This document shows, one piece after another, positions 52,720-60,885 of a stretch of DNA of 64,000 nt. This DNA is from Pseudoalteromonas phenolica (GTDB lineage Bacteria; Pseudomonadota; Gammaproteobacteria; Enterobacterales; Alteromonadaceae). A program made the position numbers and the translations under genes. Positions within the stretch are counted from its first letter, which is position 1. Each line of letters begins with the position of its first letter. The notes below the pieces were generated by a model. It was not told the DNA's origin. It did not search any database and saw nothing but the letters and a program-made list of their open reading frames with translations. The stretch is from contig NZ_CP013188.1 of the NCBI RefSeq assembly GCF_001444405.1, forward strand, positions 496,001 through 560,000. Direction: 5' to 3'.

Positions 52720-55362
52720 ATGTTTAAATATTTAACCACAGCTGCCGCCGTAGGTGCAGCTTTAGCAAGTGCCGCATCATTTGCCGCACCATCGACGCCA
52801 AGCATTAACTGGAAGCCACAAAACTATTCGTTTGTCGATGTAAACATCTATGGTCGCGGTTCTTATAAGCAACTAATTCAAGCCAAAGACGTTGTTGACA
52901 TCCAAATTGAATGGAACGCATGGTCTGGCAAAGGCGGTGACAGCTACAAAGTATACTTTGACGATAAAGTGGTGAACGAAGGCACCTTATCGGCAGGCAC
53001 AACAGGCGGTACTATTCGCTTCCCGTATCATAAGTCTGGCCGCCACCAACTGCGTATTGCCCTATGTGATTCAAGCGGCTGTGCTATGTCTGCGTCTAAG
53101 CCAATTGTCATTGCCGACACAGACGGCGGTCACTTAGAGCCACTTAAACTCAACGTTAACCCTAACAATAAAAAGTTCGACACCGATCCAAATACGGTGG
53201 TTGGCGCTTACTTTGTAGAGTGGGGTATCTATGGTCGTAAATTCGATGTGACTCAGATCCCAGCTGACAACATTACTCACCTACTTTACGGCTTTATTCC
53301 TGTGTGTGGCCCAAATGACTCGCTCTCAGAAATTGAAAACGGCAACAGCTTACGTGCCCTTGAACTGGCATGTGGTGGCTCAAAAGATTACGAAGTCGTT
53401 ATTCACGATCCGTGGGCGGCAGTACAAAAAGCACTACCGGGTGTGAGCAGCAAAGATCCAATTCGTGGTACTTACGCGCAGCTTATGGCACTGAAAAAGC
53501 GCAATCCTGATCTGAAGATTTTACCATCGGTAGGTGGTTGGACACTCTCTGATCCATTCTTCGATTTCGACAAAAAAGAAAACCGCGACACCTTTGTTAG
53601 CTCAATGCGCGAGTTCTTAAAAACGTGGAAGTTCTACGACGGTATCGACATCGACTGGGAATTCCCGGGTGGTGATGGTGCAAACCCAGATCTAGGCTCT
53701 GAAAAAGACGGCGAAGTGTACATCATTCTAATGAAAGAGCTACGAGAGATGCTTGATGAGTTAGAAATCGAAATGGGTCGTGAGTTTGAACTGACCTCTG
53801 CCATTGGTACAGGTTACGACAAAATTGAAGACGTAGACTACAAACAAGCTGCGCAGTACATGGACTACATTTTTGCCATGACCTACGACTTTGCAGGCGG
53901 CTGGAACAATGTAACGGGCCACCAAACTGCGATTTACTGTGGCTCTCACATGAGTGCAGACGAGTGTAACGGCACAGGTGTAGACGAAAACGGTGAGCCA
54001 AGAAAAGGCCCTGCCTACACGCTAGATAACGCAATCCAATTACTACTTAAGCAAGGTGTGCCAAGCGACAAGCTGGTAGTGGGCACTGCTATGTATGGCC
54101 GCGGTTGGGAAGGGGTTTACCCACAAAATGCTGAAATTGAAGGCAACCCAATGACCGCCCCTGCGAATGGCAAGCTGAAAGGCTCAACATCACAAGGCGT
54201 TTGGGAAGCGGGTGTGATTGATTATAAAGGCTTAAAAGCCCACATGATCGGTCAAGACGAGCAAGGTATTAACGGGTTTGAAGTAGGGTACGATGAACAA
54301 GCAGAAGCCGCTTATGTTTGGAACCGTCAAAAGGGCACATTGGTTACTTATGATAGCCCTCGCTCTGTGCGTGCCAAAGGTCGTTATGTACGTGAGCATA
54401 ATTTAGCTGGTTTATTTGCATGGGAAATCGATGCAGATAACGGCGATATCTTAAACGCTATGCACGAAGGATTAGCGGGAGAGGTTGTGCCGCCTAAGCC
54501 GAAAAACAAAGCTCCAATTGTGACGCTTGTTGAGCAGATCACTTTAAACGCGGGGGATGTTCATGTTTTAACTGCTACCGCGACAGATCCAGAAGGGAAA
54601 GCCGTGACCTTTAGCTGGCAAGGCGATGCAGCGCTTAATCTTCAGTCTGAAAATGACAGCGTAATCATCGCGGCGCCTAAAGTAACCACAGACTCAGTTT
54701 ACACCGTTAACCTAAGCGTAAGCGACGGCGTTAACACAGTTAATCGTTCAGTCAAAGTGACTGTAAAGGCTCCTGTTGTTGAAAACAAAGCACCTGTTGT
54801 GGGCTCAGTTGCCGCGCTAACGTTAGACGAAAACACGTCAAAAACACTGAGCGTAACGGCCAATGATCCTGAGGGCAAAGCGCTGTCTTATACATGGCGT
54901 GTACCGGGCCACACTGTGGTTGGTAATGGTGCAAGTGTGACACTTAAAGCGGGCGAAGTGGCTAAAACCACCACTGTAAAAGGCAGTGTTGCAGTGACTG
55001 ATGGCAAGCACACAGTGACACGCGAATTCAACGTAACCATTAATAACGTTGAAGTAACTGAGCCAACTCCACCGGGTAACGATGACACAACATGGGATCC
55101 GAACAAGGTTTACACAGGCGGTAACACGGTTAAGTACAAAGGCGTTGAATATCGTGCACGTTGGTGGACTAAAGGTGCAATACCAAGTAATGGCGGTGTT
55201 TGGGCCGAGATCATCCCAGATGACGGTAAAGTACGCGCATGGCGTAGCGACCTAGTTTATACCGGTGGCGATAAGGTTGAGCATAATGGTGAAACCTACC
55301 AAGCTCGCTGGTGGACGCGCGGTCAAACTCCAGGCAACGGCGGCGTATGGCGCAAGCTTTAA
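52720..55362 (+). CDS. chiA: ChiA-type GH18 chitinase, cluster B (two CBM5/12)
   Basis: An 880-residue ChiA-type chitinase. Signal peptide ending ASFAA, N-terminal ChiA Fn3-like domain (IEWNAWSGKGGDSYKVYFDD), GH18 domain with DGIDIDWE at 307-314 (same positions as copy A), two Ig/PKD-like domains and two tandem CBM5/12 modules (YKGVEYRARWWTKGAIP and HNGETYQARWWTRGQTP). Copy A has one such module. It closes the second GH18-LPMO-ChiA set; hairpins and the chitin-binding peptidase follow. Confidence 0.95.
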   Translation: MFKYLTTAAAVGAALASAASFAAPSTPSINWKPQNYSFVDVNIYGRGSYKQLIQAKDVVDIQIEWNAWSGKGGDSYKVYFDDKVVNEGTLSAGTTGGTIRFPYHKSGRHQLRIALCDSSGCAMSASKPIVIADTDGGHLEPLKLNVNPNNKKFDTDPNTVVGAYFVEWGIYGRKFDVTQIPADNITHLLYGFIPVCGPNDSLSEIENGNSLRALELACGGSKDYEVVIHDPWAAVQKALPGVSSKDPIRGTYAQLMALKKRNPDLKILPSVGGWTLSDPFFDFDKKENRDTFVSSMREFLKTWKFYDGIDIDWEFPGGDGANPDLGSEKDGEVYIILMKELREMLDELEIEMGREFELTSAIGTGYDKIEDVDYKQAAQYMDYIFAMTYDFAGGWNNVTGHQTAIYCGSHMSADECNGTGVDENGEPRKGPAYTLDNAIQLLLKQGVPSDKLVVGTAMYGRGWEGVYPQNAEIEGNPMTAPANGKLKGSTSQGVWEAGVIDYKGLKAHMIGQDEQGINGFEVGYDEQAEAAYVWNRQKGTLVTYDSPRSVRAKGRYVREHNLAGLFAWEIDADNGDILNAMHEGLAGEVVPPKPKNKAPIVTLVEQITLNAGDVHVLTATATDPEGKAVTFSWQGDAALNLQSENDSVIIAAPKVTTDSVYTVNLSVSDGVNTVNRSVKVTVKAPVVENKAPVVGSVAALTLDENTSKTLSVTANDPEGKALSYTWRVPGHTVVGNGASVTLKAGEVAKTTTVKGSVAVTDGKHTVTREFNVTINNVEVTEPTPPGNDDTTWDPNKVYTGGNTVKYKGVEYRARWWTKGAIPSNGGVWAEIIPDDGKVRAWRSDLVYTGGDKVEHNGETYQARWWTRGQTPGNGGVWRKL

Positions 55363-55405
55363 TCTTCCTTAATAAAATAATGATTAGTCAGAACTAAGTT
55401 CATTC

Positions 55406-55444
55406 TAGGTGCATGGATGCACCTAAATAACCTGAACTCAGGTT
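55406..55444. other. Two adjacent hairpins between ChiA-B and the M4 peptidase
   Basis: TAGGTGCATGGATGCACCTA (55406-55425) is a perfect palindrome, and AACCTGA-AC-TCAGGTT (55429-55444) follows. No T run is present. They may protect the ChiA transcript end or act as a processing point, so cotranscription with the peptidase stays open. Confidence 0.55.
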
Positions 55445-55474
55445 AAGTAATAAAGACATAAAAAGAGAATAAAA

Positions 55475-58249
55475 ATGTTAAAAATGAGTAAGGTGGCCTT
55501 TTTTGTGGCTGCAAGCATGGGTGCAAGTGCATTAACCAGTGTGACTGCAATGGCCAGCGAGCCGGTAAGTCTTCATAACAATAAACAGTTACAAAACAGC
55601 TTAAAGTCTCAGTTATCGCAAAATGATAGTTTTTTTAGAGTAGCAAGCTCGTCGTCTCAGAGTGATTTTGAATTTAGAACACACACAAAATCTGCAGATG
55701 GTAAACATTTGCGCCGCAGCCAATATTATAAAGGTGTGCGTGTTTATGGTGGTGAAATTGTCACTCACCATGAAGAGAAAAATGTGTTCAGTGCTTGGTT
55801 TCAAACTGAGGGCGAAATAAAGTCAATTAGTGGCTCGGTGATCACAAAGCCAAGCATAGATACAGTTATTCCGAGCATCGACGCTGATAAAGCAATCGCG
55901 TTTGCTAAAGAGCAAATTAAAGCACTTATTTCATCATCTGATGAGCAAGCTGAGCTGATTATATTCCCGCATAACGGCGAGCTTAAACTGGCTTACTTAG
56001 TCACCATTTTGGCTGAAACACAAGATGCACCAACGCGCCCTGAGTTTACCATTGATGCGCATTCAGGTGCGGTATTAAATCGCATTGAAACCTTGCACCA
56101 TACCAGAGTGGGCTCTGGACCCGGCGGTAATGAAAAGATCGGCCTACATCACTATGGAACTGATAAACCCCATTTTCATGCCAAAGAGTTAGGCAATGGC
56201 CAATGTGAGATGTCGCATACAGATATTCGAGTTATTGACATGGAGCACGGCACGACAAATACAGAAACGTTTCAGTTTCCTTGCTATGAAAACACCCATA
56301 AAAGCGTAAATGGTGCGTATTCACCACTCAATGACGCAATGTATTATGGCCAAGCCACCATAGATCTATTTAAAGATTGGCTTGATAGCCGCGCCCTAAC
56401 TGGTGATTTGGTGATGCGTATTCATTATCGTGAAGATTATTTGAATGCCTTTTGGAATGGTAAAGAAGTGACCTTTGGTGACGGCGACTTAGCCAACTAT
56501 GGTGTTTACCCATTCACATCATTAGGGGTTGTTGCCCACGAAATCGGCCACGGCGTGACGCATCAAAACTCAAAGTTGGTTTATAGCAATATGTCGGGCG
56601 GTGTGAATGAAGCCTTTTCTGATATGACCTCAGAAGCGCTGGAATGTTACATGAACCAAAAGCCGGATGGCAGCTGTGAAGTTGACTGGTTAATTGGCGC
56701 AAGTATTTTCAAAAACCGCACTGCACTGCGTTATATGGCGAACCCTGAAAAAGATGGTCACTCAATTGGTCATGCAGATAAATTCAAACCGGGCATGGGT
56801 GTGCACAGTAGTTCAGGTGTGTTTAATAAAGCATTCTATTTATTAGCAAATACGCCTGACTGGGGTGTAAAAAAAGCCTATGAAGTGATGTATAACGCCA
56901 ACAAAAACTTTTGGGTTTATAACGGCAACTTTGAGTCACTTGCCTGTGGGGTAACGGCATCTGCAAAAGACTTAGGTTATGACACCAAAGCCATTGGTGA
57001 AGCCTTTAAGCAAGTGGGGGTTTTTGCTTGTACTGAAAACAAAGCGCCAACGATTACCCTGACTAGCCCTAAAGTAAACGAGCGCTTTATTGTGGGCACA
57101 GACGTGACCATTACTGCAAATGCACAAGACGATTATGGTCGTGTTGAAAAAGTAGAGTTTTTTGTAAACGGTCGACTACATGCAACTGACACTCAAGCGC
57201 CATTCGAAACCAAGTTTACTTCAAACAATACCGGTCAGTTCGTAGTGGCTGCTCGTGCAACAGACAACGATGGAGCCATGGCTGATGCGCAAACGGTTAG
57301 CTTTACTCTAATCGATCCGAGCCAATGTAATACTGCACCTTGGCAGGGCGGTCGCGTATATACGTCGGGCCAAAAAGTCTCATTTGATGGCTTTGAATAC
57401 GAAGCCAAGTGGTGGAACCGAGACCAAAATCCGGGTAGCAACTCAGGGTCATGGGGCGTATGGAAAAAAGGCCTAGAGTGTGGCGGCGTTACTGACAAGC
57501 CAAATCAAGCGCCGAGCGTGCAATTCATCAGCCCACTAAACAATATTGAGGTTGAACAAGGGCAAAGCGTTAACTTTAACCTCGATGCAAAAGACAGTGA
57601 CGGCGATGTTAAGTTGGTTGAAGTAACCATTAACGGCCAGTTGCTAACTCGTCTAAATAGCGCGCCTTATCAATTTAACTGGAAGGCAAACAAAGCAGGT
57701 AGCTACCGCTTTAGCGCCATTGCAAAAGACGACAAAGGTGCAACGACAACTGCCAAAGCTGTCACAGTGGTGGTAAATGAAAGCAAAGAGCCAACGCCAA
57801 CGGCACCAGAGGTGATGCTGTTGTCACCAAGCCAAGGCCAAACGGTAAAACTTGGTGAGCGTTTATCACTCACTGTTAGCGCAAATGACAAAGATGGTGA
57901 CCTTAAACAAGTTGCTTACTTTGTGAATGGAAAACAAGTGAGTGTAAGTACACAAGCGCCTTACGCGGCAAGCTTCACAGCCAACCAATTAGGTAATGTG
58001 AGCATTTACGCTGTGGCGACTGATGCAACGGGTTTAAGCACACAGTCAAAGGCAAACACCATCAATGTGGTTGATAGCAGCAGTGATTGTGCAGTCGCCG
58101 AGTGGAGCAATAACAAAGTGTATACCGCGGGAAATAAAGCAAGCTTAGACGGTGAGTTATATGAAGCCAAGTGGTGGACACGTGGTCAAAACCCTGCCCA
58201 ATACTCAAGCCAATGGGCGGTTTGGAAAAAGTTAGGCGCGTGTAACTAA
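55475..58249 (+). CDS. Chitin-binding M4 (thermolysin/vibriolysin-type) metallopeptidase
   Basis: A 924-residue secreted zinc peptidase. Signal peptide and propeptide (to about 205) precede an M4 catalytic domain with HEIGH at 355-359 and the third-ligand segment GGVNEAFSDM. The C-terminal part is modular: Ig-like domain (about 525-610), CBM5/12 (about 615-665, FEYEAKWWNRDQNP), two Ig-like domains, and a final CBM5/12 (LYEAKWWTRGQNP). The same module types appear in the chitinases next door. Vibriolysins normally end in a PPC or P domain, so chitin-binding tails are a specialisation. It probably strips protein from protein-coated chitin; a comparable chitin-binding protease is known from marine Alteromonas/Pseudoalteromonas. 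Confidence 0.94.
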   Translation: MLKMSKVAFFVAASMGASALTSVTAMASEPVSLHNNKQLQNSLKSQLSQNDSFFRVASSSSQSDFEFRTHTKSADGKHLRRSQYYKGVRVYGGEIVTHHEEKNVFSAWFQTEGEIKSISGSVITKPSIDTVIPSIDADKAIAFAKEQIKALISSSDEQAELIIFPHNGELKLAYLVTILAETQDAPTRPEFTIDAHSGAVLNRIETLHHTRVGSGPGGNEKIGLHHYGTDKPHFHAKELGNGQCEMSHTDIRVIDMEHGTTNTETFQFPCYENTHKSVNGAYSPLNDAMYYGQATIDLFKDWLDSRALTGDLVMRIHYREDYLNAFWNGKEVTFGDGDLANYGVYPFTSLGVVAHEIGHGVTHQNSKLVYSNMSGGVNEAFSDMTSEALECYMNQKPDGSCEVDWLIGASIFKNRTALRYMANPEKDGHSIGHADKFKPGMGVHSSSGVFNKAFYLLANTPDWGVKKAYEVMYNANKNFWVYNGNFESLACGVTASAKDLGYDTKAIGEAFKQVGVFACTENKAPTITLTSPKVNERFIVGTDVTITANAQDDYGRVEKVEFFVNGRLHATDTQAPFETKFTSNNTGQFVVAARATDNDGAMADAQTVSFTLIDPSQCNTAPWQGGRVYTSGQKVSFDGFEYEAKWWNRDQNPGSNSGSWGVWKKGLECGGVTDKPNQAPSVQFISPLNNIEVEQGQSVNFNLDAKDSDGDVKLVEVTINGQLLTRLNSAPYQFNWKANKAGSYRFSAIAKDDKGATTTAKAVTVVVNESKEPTPTAPEVMLLSPSQGQTVKLGERLSLTVSANDKDGDLKQVAYFVNGKQVSVSTQAPYAASFTANQLGNVSIYAVATDATGLSTQSKANTINVVDSSSDCAVAEWSNNKVYTAGNKASLDGELYEAKWWTRGQNPAQYSSQWAVWKKLGACN

Positions 58250-58308
58250 GCTTTACAGCGAATACAAATAACCTTTTTCAACTGAGTTTATTTTGGCCCG
58301 TGTTGGGC

Positions 58309-58332
58309 AAGCGCAACGGACTGCGCTTTTTT
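58309..58332 (+). terminator. Rho-independent terminator after the M4 peptidase
   Basis: AAGCGCA (58309-58315) pairs with TGCGCTT (58322-58328) and is followed by T residues. It separates the chitin locus from the integron. Confidence 0.85.
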
Positions 58333-58363
58333 GCTATTAAAGACATCAAGTAATAAGTACAGA

Positions 58364-59335
58364 CTACAAAATAGCTGATATGGGGCTTTCAACACTGTTC
58401 GCCCCTCTTTGCAGTACATGGGTATATATTTGCGTCGTTTTCACATCACTATGACCCAGTTGTTCTTGAACCGTTCTAATATCTGCCCCGCTCTGTAATA
58501 AATGGGTCGCAAATGAGTGGCGTAGTGTGTGACAACTGACATTCTTTTCTATTTTCGCTTTTCTAGTCGCAACTTTTATTCCCTTACGCAAACTCGACTC
58601 ATCAATATGATGTCTTCTCAATGCAGATTGCTCATGAGGGTCATAACTTAGGCTGTTAGAAAAGAATAGATAATGCCACAACGGATCTTTAGGTGCATTG
58701 GGGTATTTTTTGGCAAGTGCATGTGGTAACCAAACCCCTTTGTATGCTTGATTAGTTATATCATTGTATGCTGTTTGCTTGGCTTTTTCTATTTGTGTTT
58801 TAAGCGCAGGAATAAGTGCTGGAGCAAGGGTGACTCGCCGATTTTTGGCGCCTTTACCTTGCCAAACTTTCACACTTAGATAATCGAAATCAATATCTTG
58901 TACACGTAATCTAACTGCTTCCATAACCCTTAAACCACTGCCATACATGAGCTGGCAAGGTAGTAAAATTGAAGGCGTGAGATTCGCAAGTAACCGTTTA
59001 ATTTCATCTTGTGTGAGAACGACTGGTAATTTTCTGGGGCGCTCACTCATATTAAATTGCAATTGCCTTTCAAATGGTAACTTCAAAAACTCTCGATATA
59101 GAAAGACTAATGAGTTTAGTGCGGTTGCTTGTGTACTTGCGGCAACATTTCTGTCGTTCGACAAAAACTCTAAATATTGCTCAACGTGGCTTGCAGTAAG
59201 GTCTTTAGGATGTTGCTTTTTATGAAACAGAATGTAGTGATACACCCAATAAATATACGTTTTAATTGTACGCTTAGCATACCTGCGGGTAACCATGTAG
59301 CGCTCTAAAGCATTTAGAAACGGAGAGTTTGACAT
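58364..59335 (-). CDS. intI: Integron integrase IntI (Vibrio/Pseudoalteromonas-type)
   Basis: A 323-residue tyrosine recombinase. Catalytic residues lie in GSGLRVMEAVRL (Arg), CHTLRHSFATHLL (His-x-x-Arg, His) and TTQIYTHVLQ (nucleophilic Tyr). The segment VWLPHALAKKYPNAPKDPLW is the extra domain that distinguishes integron integrases from other tyrosine recombinases, and the sequence closely resembles Vibrio cholerae IntIA. I choose the ATG at 59335 (MSNSPFLNALERYM); the earlier in-frame start at 59377 lies within the predicted promoter and LexA-like box. It is transcribed away from the cassettes. It recombines attI with attC. Confidence 0.95.
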   Translation of the reverse strand: MSNSPFLNALERYMVTRRYAKRTIKTYIYWVYHYILFHKKQHPKDLTASHVEQYLEFLSNDRNVAASTQATALNSLVFLYREFLKLPFERQLQFNMSERPRKLPVVLTQDEIKRLLANLTPSILLPCQLMYGSGLRVMEAVRLRVQDIDFDYLSVKVWQGKGAKNRRVTLAPALIPALKTQIEKAKQTAYNDITNQAYKGVWLPHALAKKYPNAPKDPLWHYLFFSNSLSYDPHEQSALRRHHIDESSLRKGIKVATRKAKIEKNVSCHTLRHSFATHLLQSGADIRTVQEQLGHSDVKTTQIYTHVLQRGANSVESPISAIL

Positions 59336-59540
59336 AGGGTTCAAAGTTTTTGATATGTATAAATAAACAGTAGTCAAAGGGTTGTAAGATGCAAGTTTAT
59401 TTACAATGCCTGTTTATTCCGCAAGAAAAACGTAAGGTGTTGAGTCTGTTTCAGAAACAAGATATTGTTTGGCGAAATTAACAGGAATGATTCCCGATTT
59501 TGTACTGATAAATTAAGGAATTTTTCCTATGAAAAAGCTG
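59336..59540 (+). other. attI region of the integron
   Basis: The region between intI and the first cassette. The predicted crossover is G59540|TTAGTAT, which fits GTTRRRY loosely. It also holds the intI promoter, a perfect palindrome TGTTTC-A-GAAACA (59447-59459) and a possible cassette promoter (TTGAGT at 59440, TATTGT at 59463, 17-base spacer). The exact attI limits are inferred. Confidence 0.6.
59350..59377 (-). promoter_or_regulatory. intI promoter overlapped by a LexA-like box
   Basis: On the minus strand TTGACT (59377-59372) and TATCAA (59355-59350) are 16 bases apart. Between and overlapping them lies CTGT-TTATTTAT-ACAT (59370-59355), one base from the gammaproteobacterial LexA consensus CTGT-N8-ACAG with an A/T core. 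SOS control of integrases is established for class 1 and Vibrio cholerae integrons. Confidence 0.65.
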
Positions 59541-59561
59541 TTAGTATTCAATGGAGATTGA
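59529..59561 (+). CDS. Ten-codon leader ORF spanning attI and cassette 1
   Basis: ATG AAA AAG CTG TTA GTA TTC AAT GGA GAT TGA encodes MKKLLVFNGD. It has a good ribosome binding site (AAGGAA at 59515-59520, 8-base spacing) and starts in attI. It ends 6 bases beyond the ATG of the first cassette gene (59551) in another frame. Cassette 1 has no ribosome binding site of its own, so coupling or reinitiation would explain its translation. Because it crosses the junction, its last residues would change with each new first cassette. The arrangement recalls ORF-11 in attI1 of class 1 integrons. Confidence 0.55.
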   Translation: MKKLLVFNGD

Positions 59562-59892
59562 CATTAAATTTCACCAATATATTCCCAGAATAGAAAATTT
59601 AAATGAGCAACAAAGGTGTGACTTTTACCGTTGGTTGGCTCACTCCTTGACAGTTTCTATAAGGGTTATAATTTGTGATAAGACTCTGCCACAGAGTGAA
59701 ATTCTTAATCGTGTGAAGTGGCTTAATGAAATTGAGCATAGGGCTATCACCAAAACTTATGTAAGACCATTCGATATAGAAGATACATTGGACTTCTTTG
59801 ACATGATCAACGATTACGTAGATAAAAATAATAATATCAGCTCTCAGCTACATCATTGTTTTACAAAATCATTGAACCAGTTGAACAAATGA
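59551..59892 (+). CDS. Cassette 1: unknown cytoplasmic protein
   Basis: A 113-residue protein (MEIDIKFHQYIPRIENLNEQ) with no signal or membrane segment, mostly helical by composition. I recognise no family. Its ATG lies 10 bases after the predicted attI/cassette junction and has no own ribosome binding site; translation probably depends on the leader ORF. As first cassette it is the one best placed for expression from an attI promoter. Confidence 0.75.
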   Translation: MEIDIKFHQYIPRIENLNEQQRCDFYRWLAHSLTVSIRVIICDKTLPQSEILNRVKWLNEIEHRAITKTYVRPFDIEDTLDFFDMINDYVDKNNNISSQLHHCFTKSLNQLNK

Positions 59893-59895
59893 ATA

Positions 59896-59995
59896 CTAAC
59901 AAGTTAATTAAACAGAGGACGCAAAACAGTAGGCTTGCGCTCCTTCGTCGCTTATTTTAGCCTACTATTTTTCGCCGTTTATTAAGGCGTTATCT
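59896..59995 (+). repeat. attC site 1
   Basis: Starts CTAACAAG, ends AAGGCGTTATCT; central arms CAGTAGGCTTGCGCTC and TTTTAGCCTACTA pair. Crossover between G59989 and T59990. Confidence 0.9.
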
Positions 59996-60012
59996 TTCCT
60001 CAGAGGTTGCCT

Positions 60013-60390
60013 GTGAAATATGTCTTTTTGATTTTTTGTTTTATGAGTTTCGGAAGTCTTGCATGTAGTGAAGCTCGTAACGTCTCTCTGATTAGCCTTA
60101 TCGCAAACCCTGAAAAGTTTGATCAAAAATGTATTTGGGTAAGTGGGTATCTTCATACGCAATTTGAAGATTCTAGATTGTATCTAAGTAAAGAGCATGC
60201 TGATCGATTATTTACTGAAAATTCGATTTGGGTTGATGGAACAGAAGGTGAACTGAATGCTAAATGGGTATCTCTCAGAGGAGTCTTTAACTTTAATGAG
60301 AAAAATAACTTTTTACCGTTAGTAGCCACATCTAAAGTCGTCTTATCTGAACAAGTATTTGATGGTTCTAAAAGACTAACGGAAAGATAA
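60013..60390 (+). CDS. Cassette 2: secreted OB-fold-like protein
   Basis: A 125-residue protein. The GTG at 60013, 6 bases after CAGAGG, is preferred to the TTG at 60007. The N terminus (YVFLIFCFMSFGSLACSEA) is a signal peptide with a possible lipobox SLAC. The rest has the strand pattern of a small OB fold (CIWVSGYLHTQFEDSRLYLS, then WVSLRGVFNF). Function unknown; the fold call is by eye. The stop codon TAA is supplied by attC 2. Confidence 0.75.
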   Translation: MKYVFLIFCFMSFGSLACSEARNVSLISLIANPEKFDQKCIWVSGYLHTQFEDSRLYLSKEHADRLFTENSIWVDGTEGELNAKWVSLRGVFNFNEKNNFLPLVATSKVVLSEQVFDGSKRLTER

Positions 60391-60470
60391 CAAGTTAATT
60401 ATTTGGGAAATGTTTACACTGTCGCTTCGCTCCAAAACGTGCAAAAATTCCCAATATTAAAGCGTTATAT
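60385..60470 (+). repeat. attC site 2 (short, divergent)
   Basis: Starts GATAACAAG, ends AAAGCGTTATAT; arms TTTGGGAA/TTCCCAA. About 86 bases, shorter than the others and different in its stem. Crossover G60464|T60465. Confidence 0.85.
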
Positions 60471-60482
60471 ACCTTTAGAGTT

Positions 60483-60764
60483 ATGCATTTGAAAATTGAT
60501 ATCTTGCGTAAAAATTACAATTTGGAAATCGAATCGCCATTTACCTTATTTATAGATGGTAATACCGTTGTTTTTGATGCTCTCATCAAAGGTTATGGTG
60601 CAAAAAACGGAATGGTAATTGATGCAGACGGTAGCAAATTAATCAATTTAAACTCTGAGTTATCTGCTTTAAACTATGGCTTTTCGTGTTTAAATCTAAA
60701 TGCTTCCGATATCGCTGATGGTTTTGATGAAATCCTCGGTGATTGGGGTGCAAGCGGTATATAA
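60483..60764 (+). CDS. Cassette 3: unknown cytoplasmic protein
   Basis: A 93-residue acidic protein (MHLKIDILRKNYNLEIESPF) without signal or membrane segment; strand-rich first half (TLFIDGNTVVFDALIKGYG). Unrecognised. The stop codon TAA is formed by the first bases of attC 3. Confidence 0.72.
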   Translation: MHLKIDILRKNYNLEIESPFTLFIDGNTVVFDALIKGYGAKNGMVIDADGSKLINLNSELSALNYGFSCLNLNASDIADGFDEILGDWGASGI

Positions 60765-60860
60765 CAAGCAAATAAACAGGGACAAATAACAGCTTGGCTT
60801 TTGTTCACTACGTTCACTATTTTAGCCAAGCATTATTTGCCCGTTATTAGGGCGTTATAC
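60759..60860 (+). repeat. attC site 3
   Basis: Starts ATATAACAAG, ends AGGGCGTTATAC; arms AACAGCTTGGCTTTTGTTC and TTTTAGCCAAGC. Crossover G60854|T60855. Confidence 0.9.
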
Positions 60861-60885
60861 GTTCCTATAGCTCGGTGTTAATTAA

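Noticed and set aside
59336..59377. Integrase start at 59377
   Set aside because: The extra 14 residues would be encoded by the predicted promoter and LexA-like box, and the IntI family begins at the ATG at 59335.
59440..59459. Second LexA box in attI (CTGT-N8-CAAG)
   Set aside because: Two mismatches in the outer half-site; the sequence is better explained as the palindrome TGTTTC-A-GAAACA. The good LexA-like box is at 59355-59370.
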